Shown here piece by piece: positions 32,632-42,801 of a stretch of DNA of 64,000 nucleotides. The notes under the pieces are model-generated. The model searched no databases. It saw nothing but the letters and a program-made list of their open reading frames with translations, and had not been told where the DNA came from. Within the stretch, counting starts at the first letter, position 1; each line of letters starts with the position of its first letter. The position numbers and the translations under genes are program-made. The stretch lies in assembly GCA_032622095.1 (NCBI GenBank), contig CP136069.1, positions 5,256,976-5,320,975 on the forward strand, read 5' to 3'. The DNA comes from Siphonodentalium dalli. Lineage: Eukaryota; Mollusca; Scaphopoda; Gadilida; Siphonodentaliidae.

Positions 32632-32758
32632 GATGAGGCCTAAGCAGAATAAGGTAATTGAGGTGTATTTGGTGATGCTAGCCTGTTGTATGGGGTAGCA
32701 ACACTAAATTCACCATCTGGGGACTACATTCTGCAAATGTCAGACACACTATGTCCAG
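32632..32758. mobile_element. Element F, right-hairpin fragment
   Basis: gatgaggcctaagcagaata to gcaaatgtcagacacactat. Left half not found; 32275-32630 is otherwise featureless. Confidence 0.7.
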
Positions 32759-33834
32759 GCTTGGAGAAATGAACTATTCCTTGTAGACTCTGGTAGTTGT
32801 TTAGCTAATGTCATGTCTTGTAATGACAGATGGTAAACTGGTCTGAAGCAAGCAGTAATCAGCAAGAGGATCAGGTGACCACACTATGATAAATTGGCTT
32901 TTTCAATAATACAGGCTAGAGTGTCCTCTTAAAAATTAATAGTGCATAGCAAAGGGGTGTGAATTATAAAGGGCCATAACTCTGTTAAAATATATCGGAT
33001 AAAACCCATATTTTAACTTGATCTGTATATAAGTGTCAAAAATTCATATACCAAATTTGGTGTTGATCAGATGAAAAATGTTTGAGTAATCCTGTCTTGG
33101 ATGAATTCTATATTAAAACAAGAGTGGAAGGGGTTAAATAAACAATACCAAAATCCATACAGATGAAGAACATGCTAAGAAAAATCTAGGTAAGAAATAT
33201 GAGGCTGTGATGTGTCCTAAACAAAAATTAAAGGTCAAAATGCAAAAATTAAATTTTTTGTTTTTAAAGTTATGTCCCTGGCTCTGTCACTATTTGACCC
33301 AGTGACCCCATTTGAACAAATATGAACCCCAGTCACCCAAGGTATCTCTGTACCAAATATAAGCTAAATCGGCCAAATATTTTTTTAGAAGAAGTCATTG
33401 TAAGAATCACTATGAGTTATGGCCCTGGTTTCTTAACTAATTGACCGGGTGACCTCATTTGAACAAATCTGAACACCAGTCACCCAAGGACTCTCCATAC
33501 CAAATATTAGCTAAATTGGCCCAATGGTTATGGACAAGAAGTTGTTGTAAGAATTACTATGGAGGAATAGAGTTATGGCCCTTGTTTCGCAACTATTTGA
33601 CCCAGTGACCTCATTTGAACAAATCTGAATGAGAGTCACCTAGGGAACATACACACCAAATATGAACCAATTCGGTATGATGGTTTAAGAGGAGAAGATG
33701 TTTTTAAAAAAGTTGACGGACAGACGGACAGACGGACAGACGGACGGACGGACGGACGGACGACGGACGAGGAGTGATGACTATAGCTCCACCGGAGACT
33801 TTGTCTCAGGTGAGCTAAAAACCATCGCCTAACT

Positions 33835-34415
33835 TATTATAAAGACATGGGAGTGTGTTATATATGTAATATATGTTATCATTTATGTCTACTCCACAGA
33901 TAGCTGGGGTCTTATATATAATTATAAAAGGTCGCAGACCACATGTCCCCCGACTGGAGTGGTAAACTTCATGATTGGATTTGTTAGAAGGATACTATTT
34001 GCAACAATGTTATACAATATATAGATGTTGCAAACCACCGCAAAATTTCTTGGACAAAACAACCCGATGAACAAACGCATGCAAACGCGAAAAAAATGAT
34101 ATTTTTTGTACCAACATGTTAGTAACAATATCCCAGAGTTTCAAATCTCTACATTTAAAACTGTAGTAGGAGTTGATTACACCATGAAGGTACCCAATCT
34201 CATCCAAAAGGCAAAAATGTTTCAAATTTTCTAAGTCGAAAACCCCCCCAAAAATATGGAAAAAATTATATTTTTGATTAGCTATATAGATGTTGCAAAT
34301 CACCAACATGTTAGTAACAATATCCCAGAGTTTTTACAATTTTTGTTTTAGGTCGGGGGGTTTTCCACTCGGTCGGCGGATCCGTAAACCACAAAATCAA
34401 AAAACCATCGCCTTA
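33835..34415. mobile_element. Element M, copy 2, right end
   Basis: 34345-34415 repeats the M right end (gtcggggggttttccactcg ... ggatccgtaaaccacaaaat) followed by caaaaaaccatcgcctta. An internal duplication, accaacatgttagtaacaat, occurs at about 34110 and 34303. The left end was not located. Confidence 0.6.
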
Positions 34416-35348
34416 CAAATCTCATAATGATCTGATCAAAGGTACGACCTGTAGCCTGTACCAATGGATTTAGTCATGCAAAGAGTAAAATCCAAGATGG
34501 CTGCTGGCGGCCATGTTTTTCGGCTGAACGACCCCAAAATGACTCGTTTCCCCATCTACATGTCATTGTTAACATCCATGACAAATTTCATGAAGTTCCG
34601 ACCAAAGCTACGACCTGTAGCCCGCACCAAAGGATTTAGTCATGCAAAGAGTAAAATCCAATATGGCTGCTGGCGGACATGTTTTTTTAGCCAAACGACC
34701 CCAAAATCACTTGTTCCCATCTACATGTTAATATTAACATCCATGATAAATATCATGATGATCAGACGAACAGTACGACCTGTAGCCCGTGCCAATGGAT
34801 TGAATTTTGAAATCCAAGATGGCCGCCAGTGGCCATGTTTTTTGGCCGTATGACCCCAAAATGACTCGTTCCCATCTACATGTCATTGTTAACATCCATG
34901 ACAAATTTCATGAAGTTCCAACCAAAACTACGACCTGTAGCCCGCACCAAAGGATTTAGTCATGCAAAGAGTAAAATCCAAGATGGCTGCTGACGGCCAT
35001 GTTTTTTTGGCCGAACGACCCCAAAATGACTCGTTCCCATCTACATGTCAATATTAACATCCATGACAAATTTCATGATGATCAGACGAACAGCACGACC
35101 TGTAGCCCGCGCCAATGGATTGAATTTTGAAATCCAAGATGGCCACCAACGGCCATGTTTTTTGGCCGAATGACCCCAAAATGACTCGTTCCCATCTACA
35201 TGTCAATGTCAACATTCATGACAAGTTTCATAAAGATCAGACCAAAGGTACGACCTGTAGCCTGCGCCAAAGGAAATTGTTGACGGACACACGGACGACG
35301 GACACCAAACCACGGCAATAGCTCAAACTTACAAAGTAAGTTGAGCTA
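34416..35348 (+). mobile_element. Element K, copy 1, right part: alternating 165/155-bp units
   Basis: cgacctgtag occurs at 34611, 34776, 34931, 35096 and 35251, so steps alternate 165, 155, 165, 155. Two unit types alternate (ggatttagtcatgcaaagag versus ggattgaattttgaaatcca). It ends gacggacacacggacgacgg, then the inverted pair agctcaaacttac-aaa-gtaagttgagct and aa. Confidence 0.85.
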
Positions 35349-35550
35349 AAAATACATTGGAACGGTCTATTATTCATTTGGAGGGGTGTCCAGGAAAAAT
35401 GAGCAGATGACAGATCTTGGGAAAGATAATACAAGTGCAGAAGAATTCATATTCTTTGATGGGACAAACATATGTTCTGATAATAAGTTCATGGATCGCA
35501 GAAATGTGTGATGATAGGGAGTAAAGTGAGCCTTTAAGAGACAGAACCTA

Positions 35551-36012
35551 TATGTGACCCGCCATATCAAATCCAGTCGTAAGTCGGCATTTTTTTACCC
35601 TGTGCCAATGCATTCTCTTATATATGCGAGTCAACCATAGGTCGCCTCGCATATATAAGAGAATGCATTGGCCTAAATTGTTTTTACAATTTTAATAATT
35701 TTTTCTTGTATTCTTTAACAATTTTATAATTTCACCCATACAGAGCCCCAGACAAACATGAGCAGACGACACTCTTCTATATGCTTCTATATATGTGTGG
35801 GGCTCCCTGCAGGGTAATGGATGTTTTTTATTTTATGTCCTAAAAATTGTAAGAAACATTTATTTTAAAAAAATGATAAAAAATTGTTAGGCCAATGCAT
35901 TCTCTTATATATGCGAGGTGACCTATGGTCGACTCGCATATATAAGAGAATGCATTGGCACAGGGTAAAAAAAATCCCGACTTACGACTGGATTTGATAT
36001 GGCGGGTCACAT
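35551..36012. mobile_element. Palindromic element I, complete copy
   Basis: Ends tatgtgacccgccatatcaa and its exact inverse, with TATA/TA flanks. The inside holds two copies of the 69-bp core (35603-35676 and 35891-35959) in opposite arms and an E-like segment (acagagccccagacaaacat). Confidence 0.87.
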
Positions 36013-36345
36013 ATATTAATACTGAAGAACTGAACCAGGATATTCGTATTATATATAAAGTGACTGCTTTATTTTACAACCCCAACAGAACCTATATATT
36101 ATTAATGAAGAGGCATACCCCAACAGAACCTATATATTATTAATGAAGAGGCATACCCCAACAGAACCTATATATTATTAATGAAGAAACTGAACCAGGA
36201 TATTCGTATTATATATAAAGTGACTGCTTTATTTTACAACCCCAACAGAACCTATATATTATTAATGAAGAAACTGAACCAGGATATTCGTATTACATGT
36301 GTATATATAAAGCAACTGCTTATTTTACATCCTACTATAAAACTT
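36013..36345. repeat. Short complex tandem repeat
   Basis: ccaacagaacctatatatta, ttaatgaagag repeats with a 41-bp step, interleaved with longer units containing gatattcgtattatatataa. About four to five units. Confidence 0.8.
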
Positions 36346-37233
36346 GTTTTTCTTCTTTAAAATAACGGTATCAGGATCCGGATATGTGTGAACATTATTG
36401 ATTGTTTCCATAAAGATATGACCATGAGATCTATTTGTTTAGTAAGGGTTTATCAAAAAGTTAGTGGCTGCATGGGCAATATCATGACCAAACAGGATCC
36501 AGTTACTTTATTTATAAATCTTACATAAAGATACATAATCCGAATTACATGTTATACTCCCAAATTACTATTTCTATATGGCTTCGGGGGTAAGCAATAT
36601 TTGATAAGAGTCAAGGAACCCACCCATCAAAGTTCAGAGTGATCAGATATCAATTCGTGAAATATATTTTTCACTGCTGGTACTTTTTAGTGGACCTGGT
36701 AAAAAGTCAGATAAATTGACAAACGGCCAAATTTCGTTGAAAAAAATGTTGACAAATAACAGGTTTTGGGCAAATTTATACTATAAATGACTCTGATTGA
36801 CATTATTTTTGGGTAATTAATTGATTCTGATAACTGAAGCGGCAATTAAAAAATAGTTGTTGTTGGAATCTGATGATATGGGGACCATCGAATCGGATTG
36901 AGTACCTTTTAAAGTCGGGACTAAAATAAAACTAGGAGTGTTTACCCAAACATGATAAATGTTTCATTAGTGAGTGGGTAGGTCCAGTGACCAGACCAGA
37001 AGCTTCAGATTAGGAGAAGTCACTTCTTCCCTGTTTGGTTATTAGGGAGAAGTGGACTGTTATCAGGGAGAAGTAAGAATGGCTCAAGTACAAGTTACAC
37101 CTCAACATCACCATTCTATGTTCCAATAAGTATTATGCAATACACGCATAAACATGTACATGTACATGAGCCCATTTAAAATTAACTAAGTCCACAAGGA
37201 CAATACTGGTAACTGCGATAAAATGGGCAGACA
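36346..37233. other. No recognised gene
   Basis: AT-rich. A fragment of the CAGGGACC-type MITE (ggagaagtcacttcttccct, gggagaagtgg) lies at about 37000-37075. Nothing else supported. Confidence 0.45.
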
Positions 37234-37555
37234 TATGTGACCCGCCATATCAAATCCAGTCGTAAGTCAGCGTAAGTCGGGATTTTTTTACCCTGTGCCA
37301 ATGCATTCTCTTATATATGCGAGGCGACCTATTGAGTCGACCATAGGTCGCCTCGCATATATAAGAGAATGCATTGGCCTAACAATTTTTTATTGTATTC
37401 TTTAACAATTTTATAAATTCACCCATACAGAGCCCCAGACAAACATGAGCAGACGACACTCTTCTATATGCTTCTATATATGTGTGGGGGCTCCCTGCAG
37501 GGTAATGGATGTTTTATATTTTATGTCCTAAAAATTGTAAGAAACATTTATTTAA
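37234..37555. mobile_element. Element I, left part
   Basis: tatgtgacccgccatatcaa, a core palindrome with a small internal duplication (about 37297-37378), and the E-like segment. Truncated before the right arm. Confidence 0.8.
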
Positions 37556-38278
37556 AGGATTTATTCGGTCTAGAAACTACAAAACGCAATCGGAAAGCCC
37601 TCCCTGTTGTGATTAAAATGATCCAAGTCCCATTCCGATCGCATAATAAATAACCCGTAAAATAAATAAATAATACCACCACCGGTATTCAGAGATTTCC
37701 GTGACTAAACTACGAGTGACGTACTTGTGGGGAGCAAATTAAAAACACAGATTCGGAGCTGGAGTTTATTATGCAGACTACGATGACGTAATCGTAAGTC
37801 AACCGATACTAAAATGCAGAGTCGTATGCGAGCGTGTGGTGTATAGATTACGTTACGCTTTGGCCGTTTATCTGGAATAGAAGACAATAATTATGTGAAT
37901 AAAGTAATTAATAGCGCCTAGAATGGTTGTTTTTGTAGCCATTAATAACATGCCGGCACCTGTCTGTTTCGGTAAATAGATGGCAGTAATTAGTGCTTTG
38001 ATTGTCTCTCGTATTCACTCGGTGATTTGTAATCACTCAGTGACTATTCATCAGTGTCAGTCGCGAACTTGTTTGCACTCTAAAATGCCACAAAGTGAAT
38101 AGAAAGAACATTATCTCTCTGGTCATACATATATAAGAAGCGCCCAAATTTATATAAACACTGGGCTGAATAATGTTAACTCTATTTAGGCGCTTTTGTT
38201 TTGTGTCTGTTTGTTGTTTTACTTTCGATATAAATATCCCGAGTATCTGTCATGATGTCATCTCCACATATTCCAAGA
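37556..38278. other. Mostly unique sequence, possible promoter upstream of a THAP-like exon
   Basis: No repeat recognised. A TATA-like string, catatataagaagc, at about 38128 and ttatataaac at about 38150 lie 130-150 bases before the ATG of the candidate exon. Confidence 0.35.
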
Positions 38279-38367
38279 TGCCTAGTAGATGTAGTGTGTT
38301 CAGTTGTGGGCGGGCTAGCGATCCATTATTTAGTACCTCCAAAAAGACAACACAGTGCGTAATTTAG
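38279..38367 (+). CDS. Possible first exon of a THAP-type zinc-finger gene (fragment)
   Basis: ATG at 38279 opens MPSRCSVFSCGRASDPLFST..., 28 residues to the in-frame stop. Cys5 and Cys10 (C-x4-C) right after MPSR is the pattern at the start of THAP DNA-binding domains (C2CH zinc fingers), in which the first exon commonly ends after about 25 residues. A donor-like gcgtaatt follows Lys-Thr-Thr-Gln at about 38357. The second Cys and His, and the AVPTIF-type motif, would be in a later exon, which I did not find. A 28-residue match is weak, and chance is possible. Confidence 0.22.
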
Positions 38368-39364
38368 AACGCTCTTTATTGTCTATCGCTTTTGGGAGAC
38401 GGAAGCATGGACGCTCTTTATATTTAATTGTCACAATACCACATACAAAATCACCCATGACTTATCGAAATAGAGGACATTCATAATTGAGAATGCCCTT
38501 TGTTGTCTACACCGCGACGAAAACATGGACGCTCTTTATTAGAGGCAATCATTGGAGTTTTTCTAGGCTAACAATTCAAAAAAATCCTCTCTAGAACGTC
38601 AATCAAAACGTAAAATAAAACGAACAACAAACACAAACTGAAAAACAATGCCAGGCTAGCCTTCAATTAAAAAAATGTCGTTATGCCAAACTGCAGCCTA
38701 ACTAATAATTATTGTAGTTTCAACAGTCTGTTGTGTATTCGAGTGAATTATTTTGTTTACTCACTTATCGATCTTGACTGGAAGGATTTTAGCAAGCTGT
38801 TCACAGTCGTGCACTTCTCCACACAAAATGTTTCGTGTGAAGAAACAGACAGGAACATTATAATGACGAATATAAGCCATCATGATACATGTACTGGTAC
38901 AATAACCACCACCTTTTTAATCACACCCCATTTGTATTTAATTGTACGCATATAGCGCACAACGGGATGACACTAGTGTGTAAACTATCTTCCGAAATTG
39001 GTACCATACAACGAAGAATGAAGTACCAGTATATGGCCTAACTTGTATTCTTTCAGAAACAGTTAAATTAATTTCGCACGAAATTCCGCTCGCGCATTGC
39101 ATTTCTGCATAAATTAATCTTATTTCAAACAACTTTTATCGCCTCAAAGTGCATTTTAGCCATCATTATTCGTTATATAATCCAACATTCTAGCAAAGCC
39201 AGTTCATAATTCAGCACATTCAAACAGTTTTATTCCGTAATCGCTATTTATCGTAAAGGCTTAGGTAATTAACCAGCGTAATTTATCAACTCGTTACGCG
39301 ATTGGCGGAATTTATTTCAAGCTCCACCCACCGCTGTCATCGGTAAGGGTCGATGCAGATGATC
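38368..39364. other. Mostly unique sequence, no supported gene
   Basis: A 90-codon frame (38683-38955) has no recognisable motif. 'gacgctcttta' recurs at about 38408 and 38528 in two related stretches (ggaagcatggacgctcttta / aaacatggacgctctttatt). Confidence 0.4.
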
Positions 39365-39408
39365 GGTCATGTGACCGCGTTGTGGTCATGTGATCGCACT
39401 CACGTGAC
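39365..39408. promoter_or_regulatory. Cluster of three E-box/M-box-like sites
   Basis: ggtcatgtgacc (39365-39376), ggtcatgtgatc (39384-39395) and ctcacgtgac (39399-39408) stand about 15-19 bases apart, a spacing and sequence that resemble sites for bHLH-ZIP factors of the MITF/TFE family (TCATGTGA, TCACGTGA). A gene to be regulated is not identified. Confidence 0.35.
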
Positions 39409-39582
39409 TTACTTCGGATATTTCCGCGATTTTTTTAATATAATAATAATAAAAATACTATCTGCTCAATTTTGAATTTTCTTGGCGAAATGGGTCTGTT
39501 AGACATATATTATTAGTATTATGACGATAAAAAAAATATTTTTTTGACAGACTAATTCCTTTAAATAAAAAAAATAAAAAAT

Positions 39583-39710
39583 GTTAGGCCAATGCATTCT
39601 CTTATATATGCGAGGCGACCTATGGTCGACTCGCATATATAAGAGACTGCATTGGCACAGGGTAAAAAAAATCCCAATGTACGACTGGATTTGGTATGGC
39701 GGGTCACATA
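39583..39710. mobile_element. Element I, right part
   Basis: Core palindrome (39585-39658) followed by acagggtaaaaaaaatccca and cgactggatttggtatggcg, ggtcacata. The left arm is missing. Confidence 0.8.
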
Positions 39711-39851
39711 TTCAAACTTGACCAATAAGATTACATACCAAATATTGTCTAATTTCATAAATTATTACTGAAGATATCATCTGGAAACCATCTGGGACGG
39801 ACACACGGACACCGACATCAATTTTCAGGGGACAAATACAAGTGCATGCAG

Positions 39852-40461
39852 AGTAATGCCCTAAATTCATCAGAAAGCTCTCAGTGAGAAAAATTTGCCG
39901 GACCATTTTTTAAAAATCCACTTTTTGTCATTTTTTTCACCGATACAAGAAATTTGAGTTTTGCTATGTCTTCAGTGGCCACTTAAGAACATAATAGGTA
40001 TAAGTTATTGGTTTTATTTGCTTTGAAACTCATTATTTCTGTTTTCATTTTAGTGGGCGTGGCACCTAAAAATGGAAAATATTTGCAAAAATAAATTCCA
40101 ATTTGTTTTTTTGTGTAGTCCAAGGGTAACTATAAGGCCATTTTCAGCGTGATATCTTTTTACTTTTGACCGACCCCCCCCCCTGATTGCACAGGTAAAA
40201 ATGCTACATGTAGCTGGTCTATGCAGTTGCGAATTTTAACAATCTCACATAAAACTATTATAGATTGTTCTTCAAATAAACAAATAATTTAAAATGCTAC
40301 AAATTGTGCACACAATGTTGTGGTTATGTAAACAAATTTCAGTGAGAGCTTTCCAATGAATGGCAACAAGCCATATTTCCGACTAAATCCTGAAAAATTA
40401 CCCATAATTCTGTTGTGGTTAAGGAGTCGATTATTTAGGGCATTAAAGGGCAACATTACTG
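39852..40461. mobile_element. MITE A, copy with a 449-bp insertion
   Basis: Left arm shortened (gagtaatgccctaaattcat), right arm nearly intact but with a 9-base insertion before the end (cattaaagggcaacattact). The loop is split by the element at 39890-40338. Confidence 0.8.
39890..40338. mobile_element. Insertion with 8-9 bp target duplication inside A
   Basis: tcagtgaga is present at 39881-39889 and again at 40339-40347, while uninterrupted A elements have it once. Termini aaaatttgcc / acaaattt are weakly inverted. A run gaccgaccccccccccctg occurs at about 40165-40185 and resembles the end of element H. No gene. Confidence 0.75.
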
Positions 40462-40528
40462 TAGCTAGACATAAGACAAATGTTTAAATTTAAATTTATA
40501 TTTCCTTCACAAGACTAGTGATACTTAA

Positions 40529-40789
40529 CCCTTCCATGACTAGAGCTTCCTGAAATTTTGTGAAAACCCTGTGCAAATGCATTCTCTAGTATATGCCAGT
40601 CCCCTGTATGGAGCCTCGCAATCTCGCATATATAAGAGAATACATTGGCCTAACAATATTTACCTTGACCTTGTAAGCCAGTGCATTCTCGTATATATTC
40701 GAGGCTCCCTATGGGAGATGCACATATATAAATGAATGCATGGCTCGGGATCTTATTTCTGCACCAGCGCAGCTCCCGTCATGAAAGGG
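40529..40789. mobile_element. TTAA-flanked MITE R, complete copy
   Basis: TTAA at 40525-40528 and 40790-40793. CCCTTCCATGACTAGAGCTT and inverse-type end cagctcccgtcatgaaaggg. Two decayed cores, at about 40570-40650 and 40679-40745. This is the reference for the arm amplified at 104-1250. Confidence 0.85.
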
Positions 40790-40793
40790 TTAA

Positions 40794-41052
40794 ATAATAA
40801 CCAAGGCATTATATAAAGTTTAATGTTTAACCCACAGGGAGCCTCACAGCGATGGAACCATGTACTACAAAGTGTGGTCTGCTGCAGTCTATTTGGGACT
40901 CTCTATGGGTCATGAAAGGAATAATAACTGAAGTGATATATTAATGTTTAAACTTTAACCCACAGGGAGCCTCACACAGATGGAACCATGTACTACAGAG
41001 TGTGGTCTGCTGCAGTCTATTTGGGGCTCTCTATGGGTCATGAAAGGGTTAA
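40794..41052 (-). repeat. E-arm units, two tandem copies
   Basis: cccacagggagcctcacaca ... ctgctgcagtctatttgggg ending atgaaagggttaa, about 125-bp units. They continue directly from the right TTAA of R, the same R-then-E order as at 104-2290. Confidence 0.82.
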
Positions 41053-41181
41053 TACCTGATGTATATAACAAGTCGGACATCAAGTACCCCGTAATACAGA
41101 ATGACACTTTAGAAGTTAGGCCACCACTGTGTTAATCAATGACTGAGAATCATATAAAAAACAACAAGCAGTCGCAGCTAG

Positions 41182-42510
41182 ATCCCCCGCCAAACTGCGC
41201 TGTTGGGGAAGTGCATTCTCAATAATGTTTCCATTCTCAGTATGTGCTAAACAATTAAGAGGTGGGATTTTGTCAAAAAGCCTGGCTTGTGAACTCATTT
41301 TAGGTACTGGTCATGGGAACGAATATACCAAAAATCTTTTAAATCCGTTGACATTTGTGGAAATTAGTCCTGTGACGTCATCCATTTGCACCAAAAATAA
41401 TAAACAAAGTCCAATAACTCTGCTGAAAATATCCGGCCGGACCTGGTTTGCGAACTCGTTCTAGATACTGGTCATGTGAACTCATATACCAAAAATCTTT
41501 GAAATCCGTTGACATTTGTGGAAATTAGCCCTGTGACATCGTCCATTTGCACCAAAAATAATAAACAAAGTCCAATAACTCCGGTAAAAGTATCCGGCCA
41601 GACCTGGCTTGCGAATTCATTCTATGTAATGGTCAGGTGAACTCATATACCCAATATCTTTGAAATCCGTAGAGATTTGTGGAAATGAGACCTGTGACGT
41701 TGTCTATTTGCTCTTTGGTAAATTCAACAAAAATAATAAACAAAGTCCAATAACTCCGGTAAAAATATCTGGCCAGAACTGGCTTGCGAACTCATTCTAG
41801 GTAATGGTCAGGTGAACTCATATACCACAAATCTTTGAAATCCGTTTACATTTGTTCAAGTTATGACTCAAGTTATTACAAGTTATTACAAATTCGGGAC
41901 GTCCGGACGGACCCACATTTTGATACTTGTGTGTCTAGTACTGTCTATACAACTAAGTGGCTAGAGACCTATGTGACTACTTGTATTTACGTGGCTTCAA
42001 AAAGGGTTCTCACGAAATGCTACTTGCGAGGCTGCAAATCAAGTGTCAATGTATTCTGTGACTTAAGGTTGGCGCATGTGAAGTAGTCAGCAGATTGTAT
42101 TTTTTCAACGCTTCATTCACAATTTAGAGAGTTCATTAAGAAATAAATCGTGATTAAGAAAAATATTGTATATTTGTAAATAAGGTTGCTAATGTGGCTA
42201 GCCACTTAAGCCGTCCGTCCGTGTCCATAGAACACTGGTTGGACATCCATATTGATGGACAAATTGTTTCCATTTATTAAAGGACAACTTTTTCAAGTGA
42301 CTTTCTCAGGCCACTTAGATCACATTTCAGCTGTCAAATGAGATTGCTTATGTGACTAGCCACATAAGCAACTGTTTGAGTCCAAATGGTATTTGAGTGG
42401 CTTCAAAGACACATAAGTGGCATTTTGTGGGAACGGATGGACGGCACGACGGACGGACAGACGGATGGACAGAACACATTACTATATCCCCCGCAAATTT
42501 GGCGGGGGAT
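41182..42510 (+). mobile_element. Element S, 13-bp terminal inverted repeats, ~161-bp units
   Basis: atcccccgccaaa (41182-41194) and its exact inverse (42498-42510). Internal units start gaactcattttaggtactgg at 41291, 41452, 41613 and 41789 (steps 161, 161, 176). Near the right end lie gacggcacgacggacggaca and the closing hairpin tatcccccgcaaatttggcg. A second stretch (41900-42400) has 'ggctagccacttaagc' type repeats. Confidence 0.8.
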
Positions 42511-42659
42511 AAAAAGGCCTGTGTCAACCTGCCAGTGCATTACTCTGACTTGGTTTCTGTCATTCTAGTGCGTTGGTTTGGTGTTGCTTACCCTGGAACT
42601 CATGTTACCTGGTCAGACACCCACTTACCTGTATTGGTAACACATAAAAACACTTAACC

Positions 42660-42745
42660 CTTTCATGACTGGAGCTTCCTGATTTTCTGCGAAAACCCTG
42701 TGCCAATGCATTCTCGCATATATAAGAGAATGCATTGGTCGAACA
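42660..42745. repeat. TTAA MITE R, left part
   Basis: ttaaccctttcatgactgga, gcgaaaaccctgtgccaatg, then a core reduced to gccaatgcattctcgcatat plus ataagagaatgcattgg. Truncated on the right by AT-rich sequence before K. Confidence 0.75.
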
Positions 42746-42801
42746 AATTTTATATTATTTTTTATAATTGTTAAAAAATTTAAGCAAAAATGAAAATGAA
42801 A

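Larger units (their letters stand above)
29909..33819 (+). mobile_element. Element L block, inserted at the right end of M
   Basis: Begins with the palindrome cagtcaatgactg and gtggggtcgctcacc and ends ggagactttgtctcaggtga, gct. The internal units repeat about every 151-152 bp (tttgaacaaa at 30101, 30253, 30404). It includes 'gacggac' tracts at 30508-30545, 31042-31075 and 33715-33772. A 188-bp segment at about 30371-30558 is repeated at about 30906-31093. Two full F elements and a third F fragment are embedded (31325-32760), so this is a mosaic. Confidence 0.7.

Noticed and set aside
34464-34853. Basic-looking frames in K (also 43144, 44056, 44420, 46782)
   Set aside because: Stop-poor tandem units of element K; frames shift between units.
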